Below are positions 26,897-35,042 of a DNA stretch of 64,000 nt, in pieces. The notes beneath the pieces were generated by a model that saw only the letters and a list, made by a program, of their open reading frames with translations, was not told where the DNA came from and searched no databases. Source of the DNA: an uncultured Clostridia bacterium (GTDB lineage Bacteria > Bacillota > Clostridia > Christensenellales > CAG-138). Positions within the stretch are counted from its first letter, which is position 1. Each line of letters starts with the position of its first letter. Position numbers and translations under genes: made by a program. The DNA lies in NCBI GenBank assembly GCA_947168565.1, contig CAMVMM010000011.1:20779-84778 (forward strand). The letters are read 5' to 3'.

Positions 26897-27790
26897 TCAA
26901 TACGCCCGAACGCCCTTCTTCCCCTCGAAGAAAAGCGCTATCGTTCCGGGGCCGACGTAGGAGCCGGTCACGGGCTCATACCGCTGGATCAGGAATTTCG
27001 CCTTGTTGAATACGGCGCTCAGCGTGTCCCGAAGGCTCAAGGCGTCCTGCGGGCAATCGGTATAGGCTATGCACACAAGCTGCTCCTTCGCCCTGTCCAC
27101 AAGCTCCGTGAATTTGGACACAAGCACGCCTATGCCGCGGCTTCTGCCCTTCGCCTTATCGCACACCACGAGATGCCCGCTCTCATCCCCCTTGAGGATG
27201 GGGCGAATGCCGAGCAGCTTGCCCAGCAGCGCCTTGGGCGCGGAAACCCTGCCGCCGCGATGCAGAAACATAAGGTCGTCGAGGATCACGACCTGATACA
27301 GCTCGTCACGATCCTCAAGCAGCTTTTGATAGGTTTCCTCTATGCTCATACCGCTTTGCCGGTATTCCGCGGCGTGGATCACCGCCTTGCCCTCGCCCAG
27401 CGAAGCGGCAAGCGTGTCGAAGGTGAGGAGCTTTCTTTCGGGATAGCTCTCCCGAAGCTGCTCCGCCGCCACCTCGGACGCATGGTAGGAGCCGCTTATG
27501 CCGGAGCTCATGCCGATAAAAAGTATATCCTCCCCGTTTTGCAGCAGGGGCTCGAACGCCTCCACGTATTTCTGCGGCGTCACCTGCGAGGTGCTCACCC
27601 TCTCCCCCTCGCAGAGCTTTTTATAAAAGTATTCGCCCTCCTCGCCCTGAAAGCGCTCGGTATCGAGGCAGCAGCGCTCCTCACCCTCAAAATGATAGGT
27701 GAGCGGCACGACGATAATGCCGTGCTCATTGAGCAGCGGCGCGGGCAGGTTTGCCGAAGTATCGGTAACGATAGTGAATGAATGCTTCAT
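26897..27790 (-). CDS. DegV-family fatty-acid-binding protein
   Basis: ATG at 27790 (MKHSFTIVTD) is taken as the start; an in-frame TTG six codons upstream lacks a better ribosome site. The 297-residue product begins with the DegV pattern T-D-T-S-A-N-L, then VVPL, STSQVTP, the ligand-binding MSSGISGSY, and LHRGGRVSA near residue 170. DegV/FakB proteins bind fatty acids and hand them to the FakA kinase for use in phospholipid synthesis. No FakA gene is seen here. The gene is monocistronic, with its own promoter only a few bases upstream of a very short leader. Confidence 0.92.
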   Translation of the reverse strand: MKHSFTIVTDTSANLPAPLLNEHGIIVVPLTYHFEGEERCCLDTERFQGEEGEYFYKKLCEGERVSTSQVTPQKYVEAFEPLLQNGEDILFIGMSSGISGSYHASEVAAEQLRESYPERKLLTFDTLAASLGEGKAVIHAAEYRQSGMSIEETYQKLLEDRDELYQVVILDDLMFLHRGGRVSAPKALLGKLLGIRPILKGDESGHLVVCDKAKGRSRGIGVLVSKFTELVDRAKEQLVCIAYTDCPQDALSLRDTLSAVFNKAKFLIQRYEPVTGSYVGPGTIALFFEGKKGVRAY

Positions 27791-27811
27791 AGTATCCAAA
27801 TAATCCAATCT

Positions 27812-27840
27812 ATTATATTGTATTTGGCGCTAAGGTATAA
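27812..27840 (-). promoter_or_regulatory. Promoter of the DegV gene
   Basis: On the minus strand: TTATAC (27835-27840), 17-base spacer, TATAAT (27812-27817), only about 20 bases before the start codon. Confidence 0.5.
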
Positions 27841-27952
27841 GTTACCACTATTGCGGCGATATGTCAAGCGTTTCGGCAATAAAATACGGAATATAGCGGG
27901 AAAATCGGCGGCATTATAGCCGTGCTGAAGCCTTCTGCAAACCTGTTCACTC

Positions 27953-27979
27953 AAAAAAGGGGGACGCGCCCCCTTTTTG
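27953..27979 (-). terminator. Terminator of the rubrerythrin gene
   Basis: A/T-flanked GGGGG/CCCCC hairpin with a GCG-type loop, symmetrical, 31 bases after the rubrerythrin stop. Confidence 0.75.
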
Positions 27980-28009
27980 ATGCGATAAACCCTCTGTGCT
28001 CGTCCGTGC

Positions 28010-28552
28010 TCAATAATTCTCCGCCTTTATCTCAAAATAGCTCTTGGGATGAGCGCAAACGGGGCATACCTCGGGCGCCTTGGTGCCAACTATGATATGG
28101 CCGCAGTTGCGGCATTCCCAAACCTGAACGCCCGCGCGCTCGAAAACCTCCCTGCTCTCCACGTTGTGAAGCAGCTTGCGGTAGCGCTCCTCATGCGTTT
28201 TCTCGATGGCGGCAACACCGCGGAATTTCCTTGCAAGGTCCTTAAAGCCCTCCTCCTCCGCCTCGCGCGCCATGCGCTCATACATATCCGTCCATTCGTA
28301 GTTTTCACCGTTCGCGGCGGCGGCAAGGTTCTCCTCCACCGTGCCAAGCTCGCCCAGCTCCTTGAACCAGAGCTTTGCGTGCTCCTTCTCGTTTTCGGCG
28401 GTTTTAAGGAAAAGCTCCGCTATCTGCTCATAGCCCGCCTTTTTCGCAACGGAGGCGAAATAGGTGTACTTGTTTCTTGCCTGGGATTCGCCCGCGAAGG
28501 CCTCCCAAAGGTTCTTTTCGGTTTTCGTGCCCTTATAGGGGTTGTTTGCCAT
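28010..28552 (-). CDS. rbr: Rubrerythrin
   Basis: AGGAGG lies eight bases before ATG. The 180-residue protein has an N-terminal ferritin-like diiron domain (E-x-x-A-R-N-K-Y near residue 22, E-x-E-H around 54-57, and E-K-T-H-E-E-R-Y near 117) and a C-terminal rubredoxin domain with two Cys pairs (CRNCG and CPVCAHP). It reduces hydrogen peroxide to water and protects anaerobes from brief oxygen exposure. Length and domain order are typical. The gene is transcribed alone, divergent from the sigma-factor operon. Confidence 0.96.
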   Translation of the reverse strand: MANNPYKGTKTEKNLWEAFAGESQARNKYTYFASVAKKAGYEQIAELFLKTAENEKEHAKLWFKELGELGTVEENLAAAANGENYEWTDMYERMAREAEEEGFKDLARKFRGVAAIEKTHEERYRKLLHNVESREVFERAGVQVWECRNCGHIIVGTKAPEVCPVCAHPKSYFEIKAENY

Positions 28553-28639
28553 GGTAGTTTCCTCCTAAGTAATATTATAGTTATTATTTCATGCAGCGTT
28601 AAGCGCGATACGCGGCTTTGCGCTGCTTTTTATAGGTAA

Positions 28640-28668
28640 ACTATAACATATCCACGCGGCATATTCAA
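28640..28668 (-). promoter_or_regulatory. Promoter of rubrerythrin
   Basis: On the minus strand: TTGAAT (28663-28668), 17-base spacer, TATAGT (28640-28645). A second candidate (TATAAT just upstream of the ribosome site, near 28570) may also contribute. Confidence 0.6.
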
Positions 28669-28735
28669 GCGCGATATAGCACGAAATTAGGATTTTTTTG
28701 CACACCTGCGGGCTTCGTGCGCCTTGAATAGCCCA

Positions 28736-28764
28736 TTGCGGCGGCAGGGCGGGGATGGTATAAT
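28736..28764 (+). promoter_or_regulatory. Promoter of the ECF sigma operon
   Basis: TTGCGG (28736-28741), 17-base spacer, extended -10 TGG-TATAAT (28759-28764). It matches a housekeeping promoter rather than a typical ECF AAC/CGT pair, so clear autoregulation is not seen. Confidence 0.65.
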
Positions 28765-28860
28765 CGAAAAAAAAGAAAAAGCGCGGGAGTTTTGCCCGCT
28801 TTCTGCGACTAAGGAGCGGGAAACCTGTAAAAAAGCCGGACAAAAACGGAGGTGATCGGC

Positions 28861-29403
28861 ATGGACAGAGGTGCGGCAAGCTATGCGCGCTATCTTCTGG
28901 GCGATGACAGCGCGGTGGAGGAGCTGGTGGAGGAGTATAAATACGGGCTGACGCTCTACCTCAATTCCGTCGTGGGCAATATATTCACCGCCGAGGAGCT
29001 GATGGAGGAAACCTTCTTTCGGCTCATCGCAAAGCGCCCGCGCTTTTCGGGCAAAAGCAGCTTTAAAACCTTTCTTTACGCGATCGGCAGAAATGCCGCC
29101 GTGGACTATATCAGAAAGCACAGCGGGGCAACCGTCGTACCCCTTGAGGCGCATGAAAAAGAGCTTGTCGAGCGCGAGAGCATTGAAGATGCGGTGATAA
29201 AGGACGAGAGCCGAGCCGCGCTGCGCCGTGCGCTGGACAGCCTGCCCGATGAGCAGAGGCAGGCGGTGCATCTGACCTATTTTGAGGATATGACGGCCAA
29301 GGAGGCGGCGAAGATAATGAAAAAGAGCCGTCATGCCGTGGAAAACCTTGTGTACCGCGCTAAAAAAGCGCTTAAAGCCGAGCTTGAAAAGGAGGGCTAT
29401 TGA
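28861..29403 (+). CDS. ECF-type RNA polymerase sigma factor
   Basis: The start at 28861 follows GGAGGT at good spacing; a GTG three codons earlier is less likely. The 180-residue protein has sigma region 2 (A-E-E-L-M-E-E-T-F-F-R-L, then F-K-T-F-L-Y-A-I-G-R-N-A-A-V-D-Y) and region 4 (LPDEQRQAVHLTYFEDM, then the helix-turn-helix A-K-E-A-A-K-I-M-K-K-S-x-x-A-V-E-N-L). It lacks region 3, as in ECF sigma factors. The stop is one base before the next start, so the membrane protein downstream is a candidate anti-sigma factor. Confidence 0.92.
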   Translation: MDRGAASYARYLLGDDSAVEELVEEYKYGLTLYLNSVVGNIFTAEELMEETFFRLIAKRPRFSGKSSFKTFLYAIGRNAAVDYIRKHSGATVVPLEAHEKELVERESIEDAVIKDESRAALRRALDSLPDEQRQAVHLTYFEDMTAKEAAKIMKKSRHAVENLVYRAKKALKAELEKEGY

Positions 29404-29404
29404 G

Positions 29405-30349
29405 ATGAAAACGAGCAAACAGATAGCAAAAAGCCTTATCGCCCGCAGGGATGAATACGACGCCATGATGGCGGCTAAGCGGGCGAAAACATACCGCGCC
29501 TTGGCGCTTGGCGGCGGCGCGGCGGCAGCGTGCCTGATCGGCTTCGCCGTTATAAGCAGCGCGCTGAAAACGATGGACAGTGAGCAGCTCGTGGTGAACT
29601 TTACACCCATTCCCATGACAAATGCGCCGGAAACCGTCCCGCCTTCGGATGCGCCGGAAACGCCCGTGCCGACGGCTGCGATAACCGGAAGCATAGCGGG
29701 AGCCGATACTGTTGTTCACATGAATGGAATAGTCTTTAACGAAATGGGTCTTCGAGCCGATAGTGATGCAACGCGTATTGTGGATAACCCGGAACTGTAC
29801 GAATCCGTTATTTGGGATGAAGAAGCAGTCCGTAATTATTATGGCCGTGATTTAACACCTGCCTATATACCTGATTATCTGACCCCCGATGTCGGACCTT
29901 TTACCCCAGCCGGCAACGGAACGCTTCAAGCTATCATTTCTAAAGAATCGGGTGAAGTAGTGGAAGACTCTGCATTTCTCGGATTCTTTGAGGTGTATGG
30001 TTATTTTGAGAATGGAGAGCCGGACATTCTTGGCAATGATATTCCGGCGGAACACGGAATACTTATCTCTGCTTCCAAAATAGGGCTGCTTACCGATTGC
30101 ATTTATATTTTACCGGAAAACGAGATCAAAACAAGTATCATCGGGGAAACCGAGGTAACCTTCGGCTATCGAGAAATGTCTTATGGTCCGCATGATGCTC
30201 CCAGGGGGTACTATGAGTATATAGAAGCGCACTTTTATCTTGACGGAGCAGAATACCTGTTCCAGGCATGGCAAATGGATCGGAATGAATTCGTGAAAAT
30301 CGTTGCGTCATTCATCTTGGGAACGGATGAAATTGCAGTGACCGAATAG
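29405..30349 (+). CDS. Single-pass membrane protein, candidate anti-sigma factor
   Basis: ATG at 29405 begins directly after the sigma-factor stop and shares its ribosome-site context (GGAGGGC). The 314-residue protein has a short basic cytoplasmic part (residues 1-33), one membrane helix (about 34-54), a Pro/Thr-rich external linker and a soluble external domain from about residue 100. No zinc-binding HxxxCxxC motif is present. The cytoplasmic part is short for a classic anti-sigma domain, so this may instead be a stress-sensing substrate of the sigma unit. From about base 29700 the DNA becomes more AT-rich than the start of the gene, which suggests that the external domain was exchanged. 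Confidence 0.65.
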   Translation: MKTSKQIAKSLIARRDEYDAMMAAKRAKTYRALALGGGAAAACLIGFAVISSALKTMDSEQLVVNFTPIPMTNAPETVPPSDAPETPVPTAAITGSIAGADTVVHMNGIVFNEMGLRADSDATRIVDNPELYESVIWDEEAVRNYYGRDLTPAYIPDYLTPDVGPFTPAGNGTLQAIISKESGEVVEDSAFLGFFEVYGYFENGEPDILGNDIPAEHGILISASKIGLLTDCIYILPENEIKTSIIGETEVTFGYREMSYGPHDAPRGYYEYIEAHFYLDGAEYLFQAWQMDRNEFVKIVASFILGTDEIAVTE

Positions 30350-30415
30350 GATCGAACGGGGCTGCTGCACCAAGCTTCCGCAGCCGTGGATCGATCGCCG
30401 AAAGGGAGCTTTATT

Positions 30416-30781
30416 ATGGTAAAGAATTTTATAAAAACCTATATCTGGCTGCTTATCATACCGCTCGCCTATCTGCCGTATCGAATACTGAACGAGCAGG
30501 TGCTTGTGAAGAAATACGGCTGCGGCTGCCCTCAGGTGACGATGGGCGAAAACGGAGAGCTTATCCAAATACAAAACAGCTTCAACGCAAACACCATCAC
30601 GGCAAATGTCGGCGGCATACTTGCACTCATCTCGCTTGCGCTGATAATGATATTCTACATAATTTGCTTCAAGCCAAAGGACTTGAAGGGCTGGGCGCTG
30701 TTTGCCCTGAGCACGGCCGTCTGCGCCTTGATACTGTTTGCGCTTGCTTCCTTCTTTTACTATTCGCAGCAATGGCAATGA
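30416..30781 (+). CDS. Small membrane protein, unknown function
   Basis: The start at 30416 follows AGGGAG. The 121-residue protein has three membrane helices: near the N-terminus (about 9-28), the middle (about 65-88) and the C-terminus (about 95-117). The external loop after helix 1 contains a C-G-C motif (YGCGCPQVTM). It lies 66 bases after the candidate anti-sigma gene in the same direction and before a terminator, so it probably belongs to the sigma operon. I recognise no family. Confidence 0.68.
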   Translation: MVKNFIKTYIWLLIIPLAYLPYRILNEQVLVKKYGCGCPQVTMGENGELIQIQNSFNANTITANVGGILALISLALIMIFYIICFKPKDLKGWALFALSTAVCALILFALASFFYYSQQWQ

Positions 30782-30800
30782 TGCTTGGCGAAACATAAAC

Positions 30801-30838
30801 GAACGCCGCGGTTTTTTCCGCGGCGTTCTGCATTTTAT
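30801..30838. terminator. Bidirectional terminator between the sigma operon and pnp
   Basis: Eleven-pair GAACGCCGCGG/CCGCGGCGTTC stem with a T-rich loop, positioned between convergent genes. Confidence 0.78.
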
Positions 30839-30858
30839 AAGTCCTTACCGGTTGCTTT

Positions 30859-32949
30859 TCAGTTTTCGTCGGGGATAAGGCCCTTTCTTGTGAGGTCGAT
30901 CTTGCCGTCGGGCTTGATGTCGATAACGCGCACGAGGATCTCGTCGCCGATAGCCACAACGTCCTCAACCTTCTCAACGCGCTTGTTGGCAAGCTTTGAG
31001 ATATGCACAAGGCCCTTCTTGCCGGGCTTGAGCTCGACCTGCGCGCCGATGGGGAGGATGTTTACCACCTTGCCGAGGATAACGTCGCCCACCTCGATAT
31101 CGCGCACGATATTGTCGATGATCTTCCTTGCCTTCTCCGCCGCAGCCGCGTCGGTGCTGGCTATGAACACCCTGCCGTCGTCCTCAATGTCGATCTTAAC
31201 GCCGGTTTCGGCAATTATGCCGTTAATTGTCTTGCCGCCGCTGCCGATGACCTCGCGGATCTTATCGGGATGGATGGTGAACTGCATGATGCGCGGCGCA
31301 AAGGGCGAAAGCTCCGCTCTGGGCTCGCTGATGGTTTCCATCATCTTATCCAGAATGAACAGTCTGCCCTGGCGTGCCTGCTCAAGGGCGCGGGTGAGTA
31401 TCTGCTCGTCTATGCCCTTTATTTTTATATCCATCTGAATGGCGGTGATGCCGTCCGTGGTGCCGGCAACCTTGAAGTCCATATCGCCCATAAAGTCCTC
31501 AAGGCCCTGAATATCGGTGAGGATGGCGATATTGCCGGTGGATTCGTCTTTAATAAGACCCATCGCGCAGCCCGCCACGGGCGCCTTGATCGGCACGCCC
31601 GCGTCCATAAGGGCAAGCGTGCTGCCGCAGATGGAGGCCTGGGAGGTGGAGCCGTTTGAGGAAACTACCTCCGAAACAAGGCGGATTGCATAGGGGAATT
31701 CGTTTTCATCCGGAATAACGGGCAGAAGCGCGCGCTCCGCAAGTGCGCCGTGGCCGATCTCGCGCCTGCCGGGGCTGCCGAGGCGCTTCACCTCGCCGGT
31801 GGAATAGGGGGGCATATTGTAGTGGTGGATATAGCGCTTGAAAACCTCGTCGCCAATGCCGTCGATGGTCTGCCCGTCGCCAAGGGTGCCGAGCGCGGCA
31901 ATGGTCATAACCTGGGTCTGGCCGCGGGTAAAGACGGCGGAGCCGTGCGTGCGGGGCAGGATGCCGACCTCGCTCCAGATATGGCGAATGTCGGTATGCT
32001 TGCGCCCGTCGGGGCGAATGCCGCGGTTTATTATCTTGTCGCGCAGGATCTCCTTCATTAAATTATAAAGGATCGCGTCGATATCGGCGGCGGAATCGGG
32101 ATATTCCTCGGCAAAATGCGCCGTGGTCTCGGCAAGCACCTGCGCGGTGCGCTCCTCGCGCTCCTTGCGGTCGAAGGTGTCGAGCTGCCATTCAACCCTT
32201 TCGCGGGCGAAGGCTATAACCTTTTCCTTCAGCTCCTCATCGGGGGTGTGGATCTGCGGCACGAGCTTTTCCTTGCCGATCTCGGCCTGTATCTCGCTTA
32301 TCCACGCAACTATCTTTTTGATGTATTCATGGCCGAGCAGGATCGCGTCCAGCATTTCCTTTTCGGTCACCTCGTCCGCTCCGGCCTCAACCATCATCAC
32401 GGCGTCCTTCGTGCCGGCAACGGTAAGCTGCAGGCGGCTCTTGGCGCGCTGCTCCGCGTCCGGATTGATAACGTATTCGCCGTCCACCATGCCCACCGAT
32501 ACCGCGCCGATGGGGCCTGCGAAGGGGGCTTCGCTGATGGAAAGCGCGATGGATGCGCCGTTCATGGCCAGAATATCGGGCGGAACGTCGGTTTCAACGC
32601 TCATCGCGGTGGCAACCACCTGCACGTCGTTGTAAAAGCCCTTGGGGAAGAGGGGGCGGATGGGGCGGTCGATAAGGCGGCTGGTGAGGATCGCCTTTTC
32701 GGAGGGACGGCCCTCGCGCTTGATGAAGCCGCCGGGGATCTTGCCCGCCGCGTACATTTTTTCTTCGTAGTCGCAGCTCAGGGGCAGGAAATCCGCGCCG
32801 TCGCGCGCCTGCTTTGCAACCGTGGCGCACACAAGAAGCGCGGTGTAGCCGCAGCGGATCAGTATAGAGCCGCCCGCCTGCTCGGCGTACTTGCCCGTTT
32901 CAACGGTGATGGTGCGCCCCGCAAGCTCAAAAGTGAATGTTTTCTGCAT
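30859..32949 (-). CDS. pnp: Polyribonucleotide nucleotidyltransferase
   Basis: The 696-residue enzyme has normal family length. Order: first RNase PH domain (F-E-L-A-G-R start, [16 protein letters not shown]), alpha-helical linker, second RNase PH domain with [14 protein letters not shown] and the catalytic region [10 protein letters not shown], then KH ([14 protein letters not shown]) and S1 ([20 protein letters not shown]) RNA-binding domains. It degrades RNA 3'-to-5' with phosphate in the degradosome. AAAGGA precedes the ATG. It follows rpsO on the minus strand, the classic rpsO-pnp order, with a hairpin-rich leader between them. Confidence 0.97.
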   Translation of the reverse strand: MQKTFTFELAGRTITVETGKYAEQAGGSILIRCGYTALLVCATVAKQARDGADFLPLSCDYEEKMYAAGKIPGGFIKREGRPSEKAILTSRLIDRPIRPLFPKGFYNDVQVVATAMSVETDVPPDILAMNGASIALSISEAPFAGPIGAVSVGMVDGEYVINPDAEQRAKSRLQLTVAGTKDAVMMVEAGADEVTEKEMLDAILLGHEYIKKIVAWISEIQAEIGKEKLVPQIHTPDEELKEKVIAFARERVEWQLDTFDRKEREERTAQVLAETTAHFAEEYPDSAADIDAILYNLMKEILRDKIINRGIRPDGRKHTDIRHIWSEVGILPRTHGSAVFTRGQTQVMTIAALGTLGDGQTIDGIGDEVFKRYIHHYNMPPYSTGEVKRLGSPGRREIGHGALAERALLPVIPDENEFPYAIRLVSEVVSSNGSTSQASICGSTLALMDAGVPIKAPVAGCAMGLIKDESTGNIAILTDIQGLEDFMGDMDFKVAGTTDGITAIQMDIKIKGIDEQILTRALEQARQGRLFILDKMMETISEPRAELSPFAPRIMQFTIHPDKIREVIGSGGKTINGIIAETGVKIDIEDDGRVFIASTDAAAAEKARKIIDNIVRDIEVGDVILGKVVNILPIGAQVELKPGKKGLVHISKLANKRVEKVEDVVAIGDEILVRVIDIKPDGKIDLTRKGLIPDEN

Positions 32950-33042
32950 TATATTTTATCCTTTCAGTTTCTTCCAATACTTAATATGAATTTGTGTTTG
33001 CCCGCCCCGTTCGGAGGGGGCTTGAATCGATCCATCCTTTTA

Positions 33043-33113
33043 CAGGAAACAGATTCAGCCGTTCTGCCGCCGTGCAATAAGCGGCTCAGGTGAACGGGAA
33101 AATCCGTTTCCTG
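33043..33113 (-). promoter_or_regulatory. Hairpin in the pnp leader
   Basis: CAGGAAAC and GTTTCCTG close a fold of about 55 bases that includes an inner AGCCGC/GCGGC stem. In other bacteria pnp leaders fold into hairpins cut by RNase III and then bound by PNPase for autoregulation; such a role here is inference. Confidence 0.45.
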
Positions 33114-33165
33114 AAAGGAAAAAACAGGGGGGAAGGCGCATCGAACAGGACGGAATTTCGCCTTG

Positions 33166-33199
33166 AAAAGAAAGGCGGGCACTCCAATCCCGCCTTTTC
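33166..33199 (-). terminator. Terminator/attenuator after rpsO
   Basis: Read on the minus strand: AAAGGCGGG/CCCGCCTTT stem with a nine-base loop and CTTTT tail, 14 bases after the rpsO stop. Partial read-through would express pnp. Confidence 0.72.
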
Positions 33200-33212
33200 G
33201 ATTTCAAAAAGC

Positions 33213-33476
33213 TTATTTCCTGATGCCGAGGGAAGCGATGATCGCCCTGTAACGCTCGATGTCGACCTCCTTGAGGTAGTTCAAAAGACCACGGCGCTTA
33301 CCGACCATCTTCAAAAGACCGCGGCGGGAGTGATTGTCCTTCTGGTGGGTCTTGAGGTGCTCGGTAAGGTGGCTGATGCGCGCGCTGAGAAGCGCGATCT
33401 GAACCTCGGGGGAACCGGTGTCGCCCTCGTGGAGAGCGTACTTTTCGATGATCTCATTCTTGAATTCTTTTTCCAT
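33213..33476 (-). CDS. rpsO: 30S ribosomal protein S15
   Basis: The start at 33476 ([10 protein letters not shown]) follows GGAGG; the longer upstream frame is not homologous. The 87-residue protein carries the S15 hallmarks: [35 protein letters not shown] and [11 protein letters not shown]15 binds 16S rRNA early in assembly of the small-subunit platform. It is followed by an attenuator and pnp, as in many bacteria. Confidence 0.97.
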   Translation of the reverse strand: MEKEFKNEIIEKYALHEGDTGSPEVQIALLSARISHLTEHLKTHQKDNHSRRGLLKMVGKRRGLLNYLKEVDIERYRAIIASLGIRK

Positions 33477-33611
33477 TATAAAAGAACCTCCTTTTTTATA
33501 GATTCCCGAATCTCTGCGTAAGCGCCGGAGTGCTCGCAAAACGAAGGGATCGGAGCGCCCTTTTCGGGCATGCGTCCACGCGAAAAAAATCTTCGCATAG
33601 TACAACGACTA

Positions 33612-33640
33612 ATTTTAGCATATCTCCTCGCCGTTGTAAA
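33612..33640 (-). promoter_or_regulatory. Promoter of rpsO-pnp
   Basis: On the minus strand: TTTACA (33635-33640), 17-base spacer, TAAAAT (33612-33617), leaving a leader of about 130 bases. Confidence 0.68.
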
Positions 33641-33775
33641 GTATTTTTCAATGTATCGGGCGGGTTTTATGCGGTATATTCAATATATTAGTTTTGAGTA
33701 GGCGTGCCGGACAGATAAATGCGCCGGTGCGGGAGGCGCGGGCCTTGCCCGGCCCGGCTCCGCTTTTCCCGATCC

Positions 33776-33905
33776 TCTCTTATCTTATCTTATCTTATCA
33801 TATCTTATCTTTCCTTTTCTTTTCTTTTCTTTTCTTTTCTTTTCCCTTTTCTTCTTTCTTCTCTCTTCTTTCTCCCTTCTCCTTTCTCTTTTCCCTCTCC
33901 CGCAG
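33776..33905 (+). repeat. Polypyrimidine microsatellite (TCTTA)n-(TTTTC)n
   Basis: About 130 bases that are almost only C and T, apart from A in the first part. Roughly seven TTATC pentamers (33779-33810, one with a change) are followed by about six TTTTC pentamers (33813-33846) and a degenerate C/T tail. It lies directly upstream of the barnase promoter region. Simple repeats of this kind are prone to slippage. Confidence 0.85.
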
Positions 33906-33933
33906 CTTCCCCCTTTTCCTTTTGCCAAAACTA

Positions 33934-33942
33934 TGGTAAAAT
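33934..33942 (+). promoter_or_regulatory. Possible extended -10 promoter of the barnase gene
   Basis: TGG-TAAAAT with no good -35 box; the polypyrimidine tract lies where upstream contacts would be. It is about 87 bases before the start codon. Confidence 0.35.
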
Positions 33943-34028
33943 ATCCCCCGTAAAAAAACGGTTCCCGCGTTCGCGCCGCTCCAAGGGGTGGGGAAGTGCG
34001 GGGGCCGGATGTTCCACGGAGGAAAACA

Positions 34029-34724
34029 ATGCGCTTCAAAAAAATACTGGCGTTCGCGCTTGCGCTGACTGCGCTGCTCGGCTTTATCGGCTGTGGAGGC
34101 TTAAATCAGCAGACGGCGCTCAATACTGCCGCGCCCACGGCGGAGGTCACGGCGTTTCTGCCCACCGCCGCGCCGGATGATGGAAAAACGGCGAATCCCA
34201 CGGCAGAGCAGCCAACGCCCGCGCCCACGGCAACGCCCAAGCCCACGAATACGCCCGCGCCCACGGCAACGCCCGCGCCGACGGATACGCCCGCGCCCAC
34301 GGCAACGCCCAAGCCGACGAATACGCCCAAGCCGACGAATACGCCCAAGCCCGCCGCCACCGAGCCGCCCGTTTCGGAGGACGGCATCTATGACGGCAAG
34401 GACGATGTGGCGCTCTATATCCACCTGTACGGGCATCTGCCCTCCAATTATATAACCAAGAAGGAGGCGCAGGCGCTGGGCTGGAGCGGCGGAAGCCTGG
34501 AGCCCTACGCGCCGGGAAAGTGCATCGGCGGCGATTATTTCGGCAATTATGAGGGCGCGCTCCCCAAAAAGAAGGGGCGCAAATATACCGAATGCGATAT
34601 AGGCACGCTCGGAAAGAACGGGCGCGGCGCAAAGCGCATCGTTTTTTCAAACGACGGATTGATCTATTATACTTCGGATCACTATGAGCATTTCACCCTG
34701 CTCTACGGGGAGGTAAACGGATGA
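34029..34724 (+). CDS. Lipid-anchored barnase-family ribonuclease
   Basis: GGAGG lies before ATG at 34029. The 231-residue product has a lipoprotein signal (LGFIGC, lipid Cys 22), a Pro/Thr-rich linker of about 90 residues (tandem NTPKPT/TPAPTAT units), and a C-terminal barnase domain from about residue 118. The domain matches barnase along its length: L-P-S-N-Y-I-T-K-K-E-A-Q-A-L-G-W, APGKCIGGD, GRKYTECDI, RIVFSNDG and TSDHYEHFT. The catalytic residues E188, R203 and H218 correspond to barnase Glu73, Arg87 and His102, so it should be active. Barnase is normally secreted free; here it appears tethered to the membrane by a stalk. The stop overlaps the barstar start (ATGA). Confidence 0.92.
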   Translation: MRFKKILAFALALTALLGFIGCGGLNQQTALNTAAPTAEVTAFLPTAAPDDGKTANPTAEQPTPAPTATPKPTNTPAPTATPAPTDTPAPTATPKPTNTPKPTNTPKPAATEPPVSEDGIYDGKDDVALYIHLYGHLPSNYITKKEAQALGWSGGSLEPYAPGKCIGGDYFGNYEGALPKKKGRKYTECDIGTLGKNGRGAKRIVFSNDGLIYYTSDHYEHFTLLYGEVNG

Positions 34725-35005
34725 GGATAGTTTTTTTGGACGGAAACAGGATAGCTTCCGCGCAGGATATGCACGAAGAATTCGCCCGTGCGCTTGAATT
34801 TCCCGAGTGGTACGGCAATAATCTGGACGCGCTTCACGATATGCTGAGCGAAAGCACGGAGGAGATAGGCGTTATCCTTGTGAACACCGATAAGCTCGCG
34901 GAAACGCTCGGCAGGCGTTGGACGGCGCTTCTTCGCCTGCTTGTGGATATGAAGCGCGAGCGCAGGGGCTTCCATGTTATGATGGAGCCTTTTGCGGGGG
35001 AGTGA
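34721..35005 (+). CDS. Barstar-family inhibitor of the adjacent ribonuclease
   Basis: The 94-residue cytoplasmic protein starts inside the barnase stop codon (ATGA, 34721-34724). It matches barstar: I-x-x-A-Q-D-M-H-E-E-F at the first helix, FPEWYGNNLDALHDML at the binding helix, and a C-terminal strand G-F-H-V-M-M-E. D36 and D40 occupy the places of barstar Asp35 and Asp39; Asp39 fills the barnase active site. It should protect the producing cell from ribonuclease that has not yet been exported. Translational coupling keeps toxin and inhibitor in step. Confidence 0.94.
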   Translation: MRIVFLDGNRIASAQDMHEEFARALEFPEWYGNNLDALHDMLSESTEEIGVILVNTDKLAETLGRRWTALLRLLVDMKRERRGFHVMMEPFAGE

Positions 35006-35042
35006 GCTGCCGGAATCAAAATAACGTTGAATAGGAGAAAAC

